Positions 8,942 to 16,654 of a stretch of DNA of 19,280 nucleotides are shown in pieces. The stretch's first letter is position 1. The number at the start of each line of letters is the position of its first letter. The stretch spans positions 1 to 19,280 of the forward strand of contig URLG01000051.1 in the NCBI GenBank assembly GCA_900548535.1. The letters run 5' to 3'. The translations under genes were made by a program, and so were the position numbers. This stretch comes from Candidatus Segatella intestinihominis (GTDB lineage: Bacteria; Bacteroidota; Bacteroidia; Bacteroidales; Bacteroidaceae). The notes under the pieces were generated by a model, which was given only the letters and a program-made list of their open reading frames with translations, ran no database searches and had not been told where the DNA came from.

Positions 8942-8959
8942 TGTTTCTGTTTGTTTCAT
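8942..8959 (-). promoter_or_regulatory. Candidate regulator operator upstream of susC (GAAACA-N4-GAAACA)
   Basis: On the minus strand two perfect GAAACA half-sites (8957-8952 and 8947-8942) are spaced by 10 bp. The proximal end is 41 nt above the promoter box. Sixteen of 18 bases match the site before the esterase gene, and a CATTT lies 13 nt further upstream in both. AraC-family domains such as the one in the neighbouring regulator commonly bind direct repeats; assignment to that regulator is inferred. Confidence 0.6.
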
Positions 8960-8987
8960 CTCGTAACAAATGAGTGGTATTAGACAT

Positions 8988-9026
8988 AAAAAGGGGGGAA
9001 TATGCAACGCCATATCCCCCTTTTTG
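8988..9026 (-). terminator. Intrinsic terminator after the GH67 gene
   Basis: A near-perfect hairpin: AAAAAGGGGGGAATATG (8988-9004) pairs with CATATCCCCCTTTTT (9011-9025) around a 6-nt loop, with a one- or two-base bulge. On the minus strand it ends in a T-run. It lies about 50 bp past the GH67 stop and before the susC promoter, so it separates the two transcription units. It would also act on plus-strand transcripts. Confidence 0.85.
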
Positions 9027-9075
9027 TTTCAAAAACGCACTGTTTACACCTTTTATTATATATAGGTTGTTTTGT

Positions 9076-11079
9076 CTATTCTATTTGCATTTTGGAGAAC
9101 GTCTGAAAATATTTCAGACAAACGTTTCTCCACTCCTTGGCACTCTCCAACTGCACATTGAGCAGTGAGTCGGTCTTTTGCCATTCCGTCTCATGGCCTT
9201 TCATGTATGGTTTGGCACTGGTATGCCAGTAGTCACGATAAACTTCTACCATGGATACACCCATGTTGTATTTCATGTTGAGTTCTTCCCACAGGGTACT
9301 GCCAGACTTCATCTTGTAGGTCCAAGGTACATGATGGAACCAAAGCAAGTATTCCTCTGGACAGGTTTCGATGTTATCATATTGACTGCGATAAGGCTCT
9401 GGATATTGCCCCACGGCATCTGTACCTTTGGATGAGCGGTCGAAACCTACACCCTGTGCATCTGCCTTGTGATAGTATACAGGGCACCATTCCAATGGGT
9501 AACTGGCGATGAAACCGTCTGGCTCCGGACCATAGTGATGGTCGAACTTGAAGATGTGGTGCAATCCCAGTGGCATCATATAGTTGACGCAAGCTTCACG
9601 AGAGGTCATCATCATCATCTCTACAGGCTTGGTAAACTTCTCGTCATCGTTGCCGTAGGTCTGTACGAGCCATTCGTGGGCTATTTCTTCCGATGAAATC
9701 GCAGGATTCCATGCCAATCTGCCGAAGGCATACCAGTTGGCTTGTGAGAATGGATGGCCGCACCAGTTGGCATCGTCGCCGATGTTGGCTACGCCAGCAA
9801 TGCCTTTCAGCTTGTTAGGATTGACGAAATCAAAGAACTCTTTCCACATTGGGGCTAGATATACGAGATGCTTGGACTGACCTAGATACTCCTGAGTAAT
9901 CTGAAGCTCTGCCATCTGAGGAGTCTTCTGGATGTTGTCGAAGATAGGAGCGTATGGCTCACGAGGCTGGAAGTCGAGCGGACCATTCTTGGACTGTAAG
10001 ATGACATTGTCTCTGAACTTGCCATCCAAATCCTTAAACTCACTCACGGCTTGCTTTACTCGGTCCTCGCCCTTGTGGTTGGCTCCATATACAAAGCTGC
10101 GCCACATCACGATGCCGCCGTATGGCTTGAGGGCGTCTGCCAGCATGTTGGCTCCCTCGGCATGAGTGCGGTGGTAATCGCCAGGACCGGGCTGTCCCTC
10201 TGAGTTGGCTTTCACTAAGAATCCACCAAAATCAGGTATGGCGGTATAGATTTCCTTCGCTTTCTTCTGCCACCATTGCTGTACCTTCTTGTCCAATGGG
10301 TCTGCGGTCTTGGTGTAGCCCAGTGCCATTGGCGAAGCAAAGTTGATGCTGAGGTATACACGGATGCCGTAAGGGCGGAAGATGTTGGCGATGACCTTCA
10401 CCTTATTAATATATTCGGCAGTCATCATCTTGGGAGAGGCGTTCACATTGTTGAGCACGCTGCCATTGATGCCCAGTGAGGCATTGGCGCGGGCATAGGT
10501 GATAAGGCGGTCGTGCAAACTCTTGCTGATGCTGCCGCCCTTGCCATTTTTGCCCAGCTTGATGTCTTCCCATTTCCAGATGCTCTTGCCTGCATAGCCT
10601 CGCTCGATGCTGCCATCCAGATTGTCCCAATGGTTCAGGATGCGCAGACCTACTTGTGGCTTTTCTGTCTCATCGATGGCCTTGCCGAAGTTCTGCTGTT
10701 TGCCGCTGCCAGTGTTGTAGGCATCTGTGTTTTGCAGACGGATCAGCTCGTATGCGCCATAGAGCAGGCCGATGGGAGTGCTTGCCGTAATGGTTGCCTC
10801 ATACTGGATGTTGTCGCCTTGGTGGGCAGGACGAGCGTAGAGCTTGTAGCCTTCGCCTAGGTTGAGGCTCTTGTCTAGTTTCAGCTCCACGTTCTTGCCT
10901 CTCCAGTTGTTCTCCAGCTCTTGCTGAGCAATCTTCACGGTGGCATTGTCAGTGATGGATGTGGTTACTTGGCAGGAGTTGGCGTATGCCTTGCCAAACC
11001 ACAAGGATGAGCCGTCGTTCTGCGCTTGTGCCGAGAACGAGCCGAGTAGCATCATCAACGAAATAAGGTATTTCTTCAT
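9076..11079 (-). CDS. aguA: GH67 alpha-glucuronidase, periplasmic
   Basis: Removes (4-O-methyl)glucuronic acid from the non-reducing-end xylose of xylo-oligosaccharides, an inverting reaction. The protein has 667 residues, normal for GH67. The signal peptide MKKYLISLMMLLGSFSAQA has no lipobox, so a periplasmic place is likely. Catalytic motifs are intact: general acid Glu294 in NSEGQPGP, and the base pair Asp369 in GPLDFQPREP and Glu397 in QITQEYLG. The spacing closely follows Cellvibrio GlcA67A (292/365/393). Start choice: an upstream in-frame ATG at 11124 lies inside the promoter box, and the ATG at 11079 gives a clean signal peptide, so I use 11079. It is a single-gene unit between its own promoter (11122-11129) and the hairpin at 8988-9026. 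It corresponds to xynF of P. bryantii as I recall that cluster. Confidence 0.96.
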   Translation of the reverse strand: MKKYLISLMMLLGSFSAQAQNDGSSLWFGKAYANSCQVTTSITDNATVKIAQQELENNWRGKNVELKLDKSLNLGEGYKLYARPAHQGDNIQYEATITASTPIGLLYGAYELIRLQNTDAYNTGSGKQQNFGKAIDETEKPQVGLRILNHWDNLDGSIERGYAGKSIWKWEDIKLGKNGKGGSISKSLHDRLITYARANASLGINGSVLNNVNASPKMMTAEYINKVKVIANIFRPYGIRVYLSINFASPMALGYTKTADPLDKKVQQWWQKKAKEIYTAIPDFGGFLVKANSEGQPGPGDYHRTHAEGANMLADALKPYGGIVMWRSFVYGANHKGEDRVKQAVSEFKDLDGKFRDNVILQSKNGPLDFQPREPYAPIFDNIQKTPQMAELQITQEYLGQSKHLVYLAPMWKEFFDFVNPNKLKGIAGVANIGDDANWCGHPFSQANWYAFGRLAWNPAISSEEIAHEWLVQTYGNDDEKFTKPVEMMMMTSREACVNYMMPLGLHHIFKFDHHYGPEPDGFIASYPLEWCPVYYHKADAQGVGFDRSSKGTDAVGQYPEPYRSQYDNIETCPEEYLLWFHHVPWTYKMKSGSTLWEELNMKYNMGVSMVEVYRDYWHTSAKPYMKGHETEWQKTDSLLNVQLESAKEWRNVCLKYFQTFSKMQIE

Positions 11080-11121
11080 ATCTTTGCGATTATTAATTAC
11101 GAAATGTTGTTTATTCGTTTG

Positions 11122-11129
11122 CAAAGATA
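11122..11129 (-). promoter_or_regulatory. GH67 promoter, TAnnTTTG box
   Basis: Reads TATCTTTG on the minus strand, a full consensus match, 42 nt before the chosen ATG. No TTTG is present at the -33 spacing. Transcription should begin near 11115, leaving a leader of about 36 nt. The mirror sequence TATCTTTG also occurs on the plus strand at 11079-11086, facing the regulator gene. Confidence 0.7.
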
Positions 11130-11131
11130 CG

Positions 11132-11161
11132 AAAAAATACCTTATTATATATAATATAGGT
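11132..11161 (-). terminator. AT-rich terminator after the regulator gene
   Basis: On the minus strand, just after the regulator stop codon, ACCTATATTATA can pair with TATAATAAGGT (11161-11139, one bulged A), followed by TTTTTT (11137-11132). The stem has only a few G-C pairs, so termination may be partial. It abuts the GH67 promoter box. Confidence 0.5.
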
Positions 11162-11163
11162 GT

Positions 11164-14100
11164 TTATTTCTCATTTCTTTTTGTTTCGGCATATTCGCTA
11201 GGCGATATTCCGTAGTGTTTCTTGAACACGGTGGAGAAATGGGTCTGGTTGTTGAAACCTACTGAGTAAGCCACCTGGGTGATGTTGATCTGTCCCTCTT
11301 CAATGAGTCGGGCGGCTTGCTCCAAACGGAGATTTCTGATGAATTCACCGGCAGAAACGCCTGCTATCTCCTTGAGCTTGCGATGCAGTTGGGCGCGACT
11401 GATGCCTACCTCTTCTGTGAGTTTCTCTACGTTGAGCTCTGGGTCGGCGAGATGCTCGTTCATGTATTTCATCACGCGTTCCATCAAGGCGTCATTGTTG
11501 CCCTTCACCTGTATCTGCTCTATCTTGGCTTTTTGGCCTTGTGCGCCACTATACTTACCACGTATGCGGCGTACATTATCTACCAGATTGTCTATCAGAA
11601 TATGTAGCTCTTCCATATTGAAAGGCTTGGCGAGGAAGGCATCTGCTCCCTTGCGCAGTCCCTCCAAGCGGTTTTCCACTTCGCTCTTAGAGGTGAGCAG
11701 GATGACTGGAATGTCGCTGATGTTGGAGTTGCCCTTGATCTTTTTGAGCATAGTGATGCCATCCATCTCTGGCATCATCACGTCGCTGATGACGAGGTCG
11801 TATTTTCCTGTGAGAAGCATCTTCAAGCCCTCCTTGCCGTTGCAGGCATGTTCGAATCGATACCAGTCGCTCAGTTCTGTCTTTATATAATGTGCTATCT
11901 CTGCGTCATCATCTACTATCAAGATGTTGAAGTTGCGGTTAGCTTGCGACTTTTTACCGATGGAATCGGCTATTTTGGCCTTTTCTTCCGTCATGATTTC
12001 TTCTGGTTGCAGATGTTCCTTACCTAATGGTATGCTGACTTCGAAGCATGAGCCCTTGATGCCGTCTGTGCGGTTGTAAGCCTTGATCTTTCCTCCGTGC
12101 ATGTCCACGAAAGCCTTGCAGAGATTTAGTCCGATACCTGTTCCTTCGATGTGCAGATCGCTTGACGTGCGACCTTGATAGAAGCGATCGAAGAGTTTGT
12201 CGGTCTTATCTTCTGCCAGTCCGATGCCGGTGTCCATTACCTTGATGATGGCATTCTTATCGTCCTTGCCCATCACGAGGGTGATGTCTCCGCCATCGAA
12301 GGTATACTTCATGGCATTGGAGAGCAGGTTGGAGATGACCTTGTCAAAGTTGATGCGGTCTATCCAAACCTTCAGGGTGTTGCCTTCTTCCAGACTGCTA
12401 TCTTCTTTCAGCTCCAAGGTAATGCTACGCTCTTGTGCGTTAAACTGGTAGAGCGACAGAATGCCGCGCAAGAATTCCTTGAGGTCGGTCTTCTGGCAGT
12501 GCAGGTGCATCTGGTTCTTGTCTATCTTTCGCTCGTCCAGGATCTGGTTTACCAGTAGCAGCAGGCGCTGGGCATTGCGGTCGATGGTGTCAATGTCTTG
12601 CTTGTATTCTGGTGCCGTCAGCTTCTCCTTCAGTTTGTTGAGTGGTCCCATAATCAGGGTCAGCGGTGAGCGGATGTCGTGGGTGGCATTGATGAGGAAT
12701 TGCATCTTAGTCTCTTCCAGGTCTGCCTTGCGCTTGCGCTCGTACGTATATATCACAAAGATGATAAGTCCTGTTGCCAAGAGGGCATAGATTAAGTAAG
12801 CCCAGATGGAAGCATACCATGGGTCGCACACCGTAATCGTGAGGATGGTGGAGTGCTTGGAGTAGCTGCCATTGCTGCAGGCTCTTACTTCTAGGGTGTA
12901 TGTGCCAGGTTTCAGCTTGTTGAATGATACGGCATTGCTACCCTCATTGGTGCTATTCCATTTGCCCTCGTTGATGCGATATTGGAAGCTGATGTTGTCG
13001 GTGTTCTTGTAGTTGAGCAGCGAGAACTCCAGCGTGAATGAATTCTGTGAGTATGGAATCGAGAACTCATCGGCTAAGTTGTTGATCGACTTGCCGTCTA
13101 CGATAAAGTTAGTAAGGTATACATTGCCCAGCTCCGATTTGTTGGCTTTTACCACTTCTGGATAAAAAGTAGTGATTCCATCGCTAGTTCCAAAGGCGAT
13201 TCGGTCGTCGCTGGTATGCATGGCAGAGCCTAGGGTGTATTCACGTGTGGTGAGTCCATTGCCATTGATATGTCCGATGAAATGGGCGTTTTTGTGGTCA
13301 TACTGCCAGATTCCCATGGTGGTACTGATCCAGTAGTCGCCCTTTTGGTCTTTGAGGATGCTTGAGATTTGTTTGCCCTTGAGCATCTCTGAATGAGGAA
13401 ACTCTGATATCTTGTTGTCCTTGCGATTGAAGAGGTAGAGTCCTTCTTCTGTACCGATGACGATGTTGCCATTCTTGCCTTCGCAGATACCGTTGGCTTG
13501 GCGGTCTTTCAGAATGTTGTGCCATCCGAAGTCCTTGAAGCTCATGGTCTTGGTGTTGAGGCATGATACGCCATTCGAGGTGCCTATCCAGAGATGGCCC
13601 GTATGGTCGAGTGCCATGCTGCGCACCCAGTCGTTGCAGAGATAACCCTTTCCTCCACGCTGGCGCATGTTGAGAACCTTGGTCTCACCGCTCTTTACAT
13701 TATATATATATAGGCCCTTGCTGTATACGGAGATGTACAGATTGCCCTCGTTGTCATCGGTCATGCAGTAGATGCCGGCACTGGTAAAGGTCAGCTTCTG
13801 CTGGTAAGCACCAGTGTTAGGGTTATAACTGTAGAGTGCGCTACCGTTGCTAATCCAGTATTCGCCACGGCGGTCCTTGAAGATGATGCAGGTGCCAGCT
13901 GGCGATTGTGGGTGGGCGATGATCTTGCCTGAGGCATCGAAACAGTATACACCGCTATTTTGCACGGTACACCAAGTCTCGCCATTGTTGCCCGGCGCTA
14001 TGCTCGATACGCTGCTGCCGATGATATAGTTTTGTGCTGAGAAACTCCATGAGTTGAAGGCTTGCTGGCGCTGGTTGAGCAGATAGAGACCTTTCTTGTA

Positions 14101-15081
14101 GCAACCTATCCAGAGGTTGTTGTCCTTGTCTTCGATGATATCGTTGACGAAGGCGGTGGCTAGATTGAAGTTGCTATTGCTGTTTTCCAGCTGTTCCACC
14201 TTGCTGCTGCCTTTCTTGATGAGCAAGGCTCCGTGCTCAGAGGTGCTGATATAGAGATTGCCCTCGTGGTCGAAGGTGGCATTGTTGATGGTTACATTGT
14301 TCTTGTAGATGCCGAAGTCATAGCCCGCATCGGCTATTCGCCCCGTCTTGTAGTCGTAGTATACGATGCCATACATGCAGACTATCAGCATGGCTTGTGG
14401 GCGATGCTGGATGAATGCTACAGGTGCTCCGTATGGGGATGTGAAGTCCTTGCGCAGGATGCGTCCTTTGTTCTCAATGAAACGAGTAAAGGTGCTCAGG
14501 TGGCTGCTCTGCCACAAGTAGTGGTGCTGGTCTTCATAGATATGGGTGAAGAATACGTCAGAGTCGCGCTCTGCGTATTGGCGTTCTTGCTTTATATAAA
14601 AGGTATTGTCTTGCGACTTTCCTTTGGCATTGTTTCTTACGGAATAAAGACCATAGCCTGCTGTTCCCAGCAGGATGTCGCCGAGATGGCTTTCCACCAT
14701 CGAATAGATACGAGGCTTCCTGCCGTCTGGAAATCTCAGACGGCTAAAGTTATTGCTCTCATAATTGTAGCGCATCAATCCCTTGGCGCAACCTATCCAC
14801 AGATTGCCCTTCTTGTCTACGAGCAAGTCGGAGATGATGTTGTCAGTGATGGAGGTGCTATCTTCTTCATCGTGCAGATAGTTGGTGAAGCGATAGCCAT
14901 CAAATTTGCTCAGTCCATACTCCGTTCCTATCCAGATGTAGCCGTACTTGTCTTGCACAATACAGTTGATAAGCGAGCTGGACAGCTTGCCTGATGTGAA
15001 GAGTTCGCCACTGTCTGCCCAAACCAAGAGCGAGATGAGGATGGCACAGAGGGCTGTGATGCAATGTTTCGTATACTTCAT
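11164..15081 (-). CDS. xynR: Hybrid two-component system sensor/regulator (XynR-type HTCS)
   Basis: One-protein sensor and transcription factor, 1305 residues, predicted to detect xylo-oligosaccharides in the periplasm and switch on the locus. Signal sequence (1-22); two-lobed Reg_prop beta-propeller (about 25-640, repeats such as IWIGTEYGLSKF, LWIGCYKKGLYL, LWIGTSNGVSCL); Y_Y_Y domain (about 675-752); one membrane helix (about 757-778); HisKA with phospho-acceptor His801 (THDIRSPLTLI); HATPase with N-box (NLLSNAMKYT, 918-927), DTGIG (950-954) and GTGIGL (980-985); receiver domain with acidic Asp1057-1059, phospho-acceptor Asp1100 and Lys1152; AraC-type helix-turn-helix (about 1200-1297). All key residues are intact. 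The gene is divergent from the esterase operon, with a consensus promoter at 15157-15188. P. bryantii XynR is the described relative. Confidence 0.96.
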   Translation of the reverse strand: MKYTKHCITALCAILISLLVWADSGELFTSGKLSSSLINCIVQDKYGYIWIGTEYGLSKFDGYRFTNYLHDEEDSTSITDNIISDLLVDKKGNLWIGCAKGLMRYNYESNNFSRLRFPDGRKPRIYSMVESHLGDILLGTAGYGLYSVRNNAKGKSQDNTFYIKQERQYAERDSDVFFTHIYEDQHHYLWQSSHLSTFTRFIENKGRILRKDFTSPYGAPVAFIQHRPQAMLIVCMYGIVYYDYKTGRIADAGYDFGIYKNNVTINNATFDHEGNLYISTSEHGALLIKKGSSKVEQLENSNSNFNLATAFVNDIIEDKDNNLWIGCYKKGLYLLNQRQQAFNSWSFSAQNYIIGSSVSSIAPGNNGETWCTVQNSGVYCFDASGKIIAHPQSPAGTCIIFKDRRGEYWISNGSALYSYNPNTGAYQQKLTFTSAGIYCMTDDNEGNLYISVYSKGLYIYNVKSGETKVLNMRQRGGKGYLCNDWVRSMALDHTGHLWIGTSNGVSCLNTKTMSFKDFGWHNILKDRQANGICEGKNGNIVIGTEEGLYLFNRKDNKISEFPHSEMLKGKQISSILKDQKGDYWISTTMGIWQYDHKNAHFIGHINGNGLTTREYTLGSAMHTSDDRIAFGTSDGITTFYPEVVKANKSELGNVYLTNFIVDGKSINNLADEFSIPYSQNSFTLEFSLLNYKNTDNISFQYRINEGKWNSTNEGSNAVSFNKLKPGTYTLEVRACSNGSYSKHSTILTITVCDPWYASIWAYLIYALLATGLIIFVIYTYERKRKADLEETKMQFLINATHDIRSPLTLIMGPLNKLKEKLTAPEYKQDIDTIDRNAQRLLLLVNQILDERKIDKNQMHLHCQKTDLKEFLRGILSLYQFNAQERSITLELKEDSSLEEGNTLKVWIDRINFDKVISNLLSNAMKYTFDGGDITLVMGKDDKNAIIKVMDTGIGLAEDKTDKLFDRFYQGRTSSDLHIEGTGIGLNLCKAFVDMHGGKIKAYNRTDGIKGSCFEVSIPLGKEHLQPEEIMTEEKAKIADSIGKKSQANRNFNILIVDDDAEIAHYIKTELSDWYRFEHACNGKEGLKMLLTGKYDLVISDVMMPEMDGITMLKKIKGNSNISDIPVILLTSKSEVENRLEGLRKGADAFLAKPFNMEELHILIDNLVDNVRRIRGKYSGAQGQKAKIEQIQVKGNNDALMERVMKYMNEHLADPELNVEKLTEEVGISRAQLHRKLKEIAGVSAGEFIRNLRLEQAARLIEEGQINITQVAYSVGFNNQTHFSTVFKKHYGISPSEYAETKRNEK
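11172..11189 (-). promoter_or_regulatory. Candidate operator for GH67, inside the regulator coding sequence
   Basis: On the minus strand GAAACA (11187-11182) and GAAATG (11177-11172) repeat at 10 bp, 42 nt above the GH67 promoter box. The site overlaps the codons for the last residues of the regulator (Glu1299-Thr1300-Lys-Arg-Asn-Glu). Thirteen of 18 bases match the susC site, including all of GAAACAAAnAGAAA. Confidence 0.55.
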
Positions 15082-15116
15082 GTTTCAGTTTTTGTTCCTT
15101 GTTTGTTTATTCATTG

Positions 15117-15128
15117 TGACACATGTCA
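15117..15128. promoter_or_regulatory. Inverted repeat TGACA-N2-TGTCA in the regulator leader
   Basis: A perfect 12-bp inverted repeat lies 36 nt before the regulator ATG and downstream of its predicted start site. It could be a dimeric repressor site; no family can be assigned from the sequence, and a site this short may be chance. Confidence 0.25.
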
Positions 15129-15156
15129 TGTAATATATAATTAGGTATTACGTCTG

Positions 15157-15188
15157 CAAAAGTAGTAAAAAACTCCGAAAGCAACAAA
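15157..15188 (-). promoter_or_regulatory. Regulator gene promoter (TTTG-N20-TAnnTTTG)
   Basis: On the minus strand TTTG (15188-15185) precedes TACTTTTG (15164-15157) by 20 nt, matching both Bacteroidota sigma-factor elements at ideal spacing. It is the only promoter in the window with both boxes, which fits basal expression of the sensor. The predicted start is near 15150, with a leader of about 70 nt containing AAGGAACAA. Confidence 0.75.
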
Positions 15189-15209
15189 TAAAAACGAAAG
15201 AATATGTAT

Positions 15210-15227
15210 CGTTTCCTTTTGTTTCTT
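15210..15227 (-). promoter_or_regulatory. Candidate operator upstream of the regulator gene
   Basis: On the minus strand GAAACA (15225-15220) and GAAACG (15215-15210) repeat at 10 bp, 45 nt above the regulator's TAnnTTTG box. Fourteen of 18 bases match the susC site. It suggests autoregulation. It also sits 25 bp from the oppositely oriented esterase site, so it may act on both promoters. Confidence 0.5.
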
Positions 15228-15252
15228 TATCTTTTTGGGCATTTTTCGAATT

Positions 15253-15270
15253 ATGAAACAAATAGAAATA
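15253..15270 (+). promoter_or_regulatory. Candidate operator upstream of the esterase operon
   Basis: GAAACA (15255-15260) and GAAATA (15265-15270) repeat at 10 bp on the plus strand, 42 nt above the TAnnTTTG box. Sixteen of 18 bases match the susC site, and CATTT lies at the same place upstream (15240-15244). Confidence 0.6.
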
Positions 15271-15312
15271 TTCTGGTAACTAGAATTGTGGGCTGTTTTG
15301 GATACTTTTTAG

Positions 15313-15320
15313 TAAATTTG
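15313..15320 (+). promoter_or_regulatory. Esterase-symporter-xylanase operon promoter, TAnnTTTG box
   Basis: Reads TAAATTTG, a full consensus match, 42 nt before the chosen ATG. No TTTG occurs at 19-21 nt spacing upstream. The predicted start is near 15327, giving an A-rich leader of about 36 nt without a Shine-Dalgarno motif. Confidence 0.7.
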
Positions 15321-15362
15321 CAACGTCAACTAGAAAAAGAAACTAAAAAACGTAATAACAAA

Positions 15363-16565
15363 ATGAATAAACAAACGATAAAGATCTGCTCTTTGGTACT
15401 TGTGCTGGCAGCCTCCAGCTCCGTGACTTTCGCCCAGAATGTGTGGAAAGGTACTTGGGCTACCGCTGTGGAATGGACGGGCAAGGGAGACATGCCTAAG
15501 GAAAGCTTGAGCAATTGCTCTTGCCGACAAATCATCCATGTGTCTTTTGGTGGCAGCGAGATGCGACTCAAGTTGAGTAATGAGTTTAGCAAGGAACCCG
15601 TGGAAATCAAATCGGTGTATGTTGCCGATACAGATGTGACTGCCAATTGGGGCATCAAAGCCAAGACGGCGAAGTATCTCAAGTTTAATGGCAAGAAGAA
15701 TGTAACCATTGCTCCCGGCAAGGCTATCTATTCTGATGATTTGAAATATGACCTGAAGGCAGGTCAGCGACTCACCATCACCATCGACTATGGCAAGCAG
15801 ATGCCAGTGAATGTGACATCTCATCGTGGCTCTCGCACTACCTCTTATATAGTAAACTCTGCCGTGCGCACAGCCAAACCGATGGATAAGAGCTTTGCGG
15901 ATGGTGAGAAGGTAGACCACTGGTACAATCTCTCTGCCATTGATGTGAAGACAGACAAGACAACTCCTGTAGTGGCTGTGCTTGGCAATTCCATCACAGA
16001 CGGTCGTGGCAGTACCACCAATATGCAGAATCGCTGGACGGATGTTCTCTCTGATGCACTGAATGCAGAGAAACCATACGGCGTATTGAACCTCGGAATC
16101 GGTGGCAACTGTGTAGTGGAAGGCGGACTGAGCGAGCCTGCCATGAAGCGATTCGACCGTGATATCCTGGGACAGACGGGTGTGGATAAGCTTATTATCT
16201 TCGAAGGAACCAATGATATTGGCTGCTCGGGTGGCAACTATGAGCATCTAGCCGATACCCTGAAGGCATGTTACAAGGTGCTTATAGCCAAGGCGAAGGC
16301 TAAGGGCATCAAGGTATATGGCGCTACCATCACCCCAACCAAGGGCAACGGCTGGTATTCTTACTGGCATGAGGCAGTTCGCCAGGAGGTAAATGAATGG
16401 ATCAGAAAGAGCGGAAACTTCGATGAAATCATTGATTTTGACGAATTGGTACGCGATCCACAAGACCCACAGCGCCTCAAGGCTGAGTATTCTGACGACT
16501 GGCTCCACCTCAATCCAAAGGGATATGAGGCAATGGGCAAGTTTGCCGCAGAAAAGCTTAAATAG
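15363..16565 (+). CDS. Secreted SGNH/GDSL-family esterase, probable acetyl-xylan esterase
   Basis: Predicted periplasmic carbohydrate esterase that removes acetyl (or other acyl) groups from xylo-oligosaccharides, 400 residues. The signal peptide MNKQTIKICSLVLVLAASSSVTFA is followed by QNVWKG. An N-terminal beta-rich region (about 25-200) precedes the SGNH domain (about 203-400). Its blocks are intact: Ser210 in GNSITDG, oxyanion Gly in GIGGN (245-249), Asn284 in EGTND, and the Asp379/His382 pair in DWLHLNP. Start choice: the frame is open back to 15204, but that stretch contains the promoter box and no signal peptide, while the ATG at 15363 gives a clean one. It is first in the operon with the symporter and GH10 gene. 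P. bryantii xynE holds this position as I recall. The substrate is inferred from context; other sugar ester bonds are possible. Confidence 0.88.
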   Translation: MNKQTIKICSLVLVLAASSSVTFAQNVWKGTWATAVEWTGKGDMPKESLSNCSCRQIIHVSFGGSEMRLKLSNEFSKEPVEIKSVYVADTDVTANWGIKAKTAKYLKFNGKKNVTIAPGKAIYSDDLKYDLKAGQRLTITIDYGKQMPVNVTSHRGSRTTSYIVNSAVRTAKPMDKSFADGEKVDHWYNLSAIDVKTDKTTPVVAVLGNSITDGRGSTTNMQNRWTDVLSDALNAEKPYGVLNLGIGGNCVVEGGLSEPAMKRFDRDILGQTGVDKLIIFEGTNDIGCSGGNYEHLADTLKACYKVLIAKAKAKGIKVYGATITPTKGNGWYSYWHEAVRQEVNEWIRKSGNFDEIIDFDELVRDPQDPQRLKAEYSDDWLHLNPKGYEAMGKFAAEKLK

Positions 16566-16615
16566 TTATGTAAATATTAATATAATAATGTATAGGAAGA
16601 TGAAGAGGAGAAAAA

Positions 16616-16646
16616 ACTCCTAACTCAAGACTCCTAACTCCTAACT
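16616..16646 (+). repeat. ACTCCTAACT tandem motif between esterase and symporter genes
   Basis: The 89-bp gap at 16566-16654 holds ACTCCTAACTC at 16616-16626 and 16630-16640 and an overlapping ACTCCTAACT at 16637-16646, ending 8 bases before the symporter ATG. A short GGAG/CTCC stem (16607-16610 with 16617-16620) overlaps it. The role is unknown; it may affect expression within the operon or be a slippage-prone simple repeat. Confidence 0.7.
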
Positions 16647-16654
16647 TGATAAAT

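Noticed and set aside
11080..11124. Extended start for the GH67 protein
   Set aside because: The ATG at 11124 lies inside the promoter box; the downstream ATG at 11079 opens a standard signal peptide.
14233..14994. Plus-strand 253-codon open frame opposite the regulator's propeller domain
   Set aside because: Antisense to repeated WIG-type codons of the propeller; its hydrophobic look follows from the complement of that composition.
15204..15362. N-terminal extension of the esterase frame
   Set aside because: The frame is open but contains the operators and TAnnTTTG box of the same gene, and the signal peptide starts at 15363.
15330..16247. Minus-strand 305-codon open frame opposite the esterase gene
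   Set aside because: The esterase strand has a promoter, a signal peptide and all SGNH catalytic blocks; the antisense frame has none and would begin within the esterase gene.
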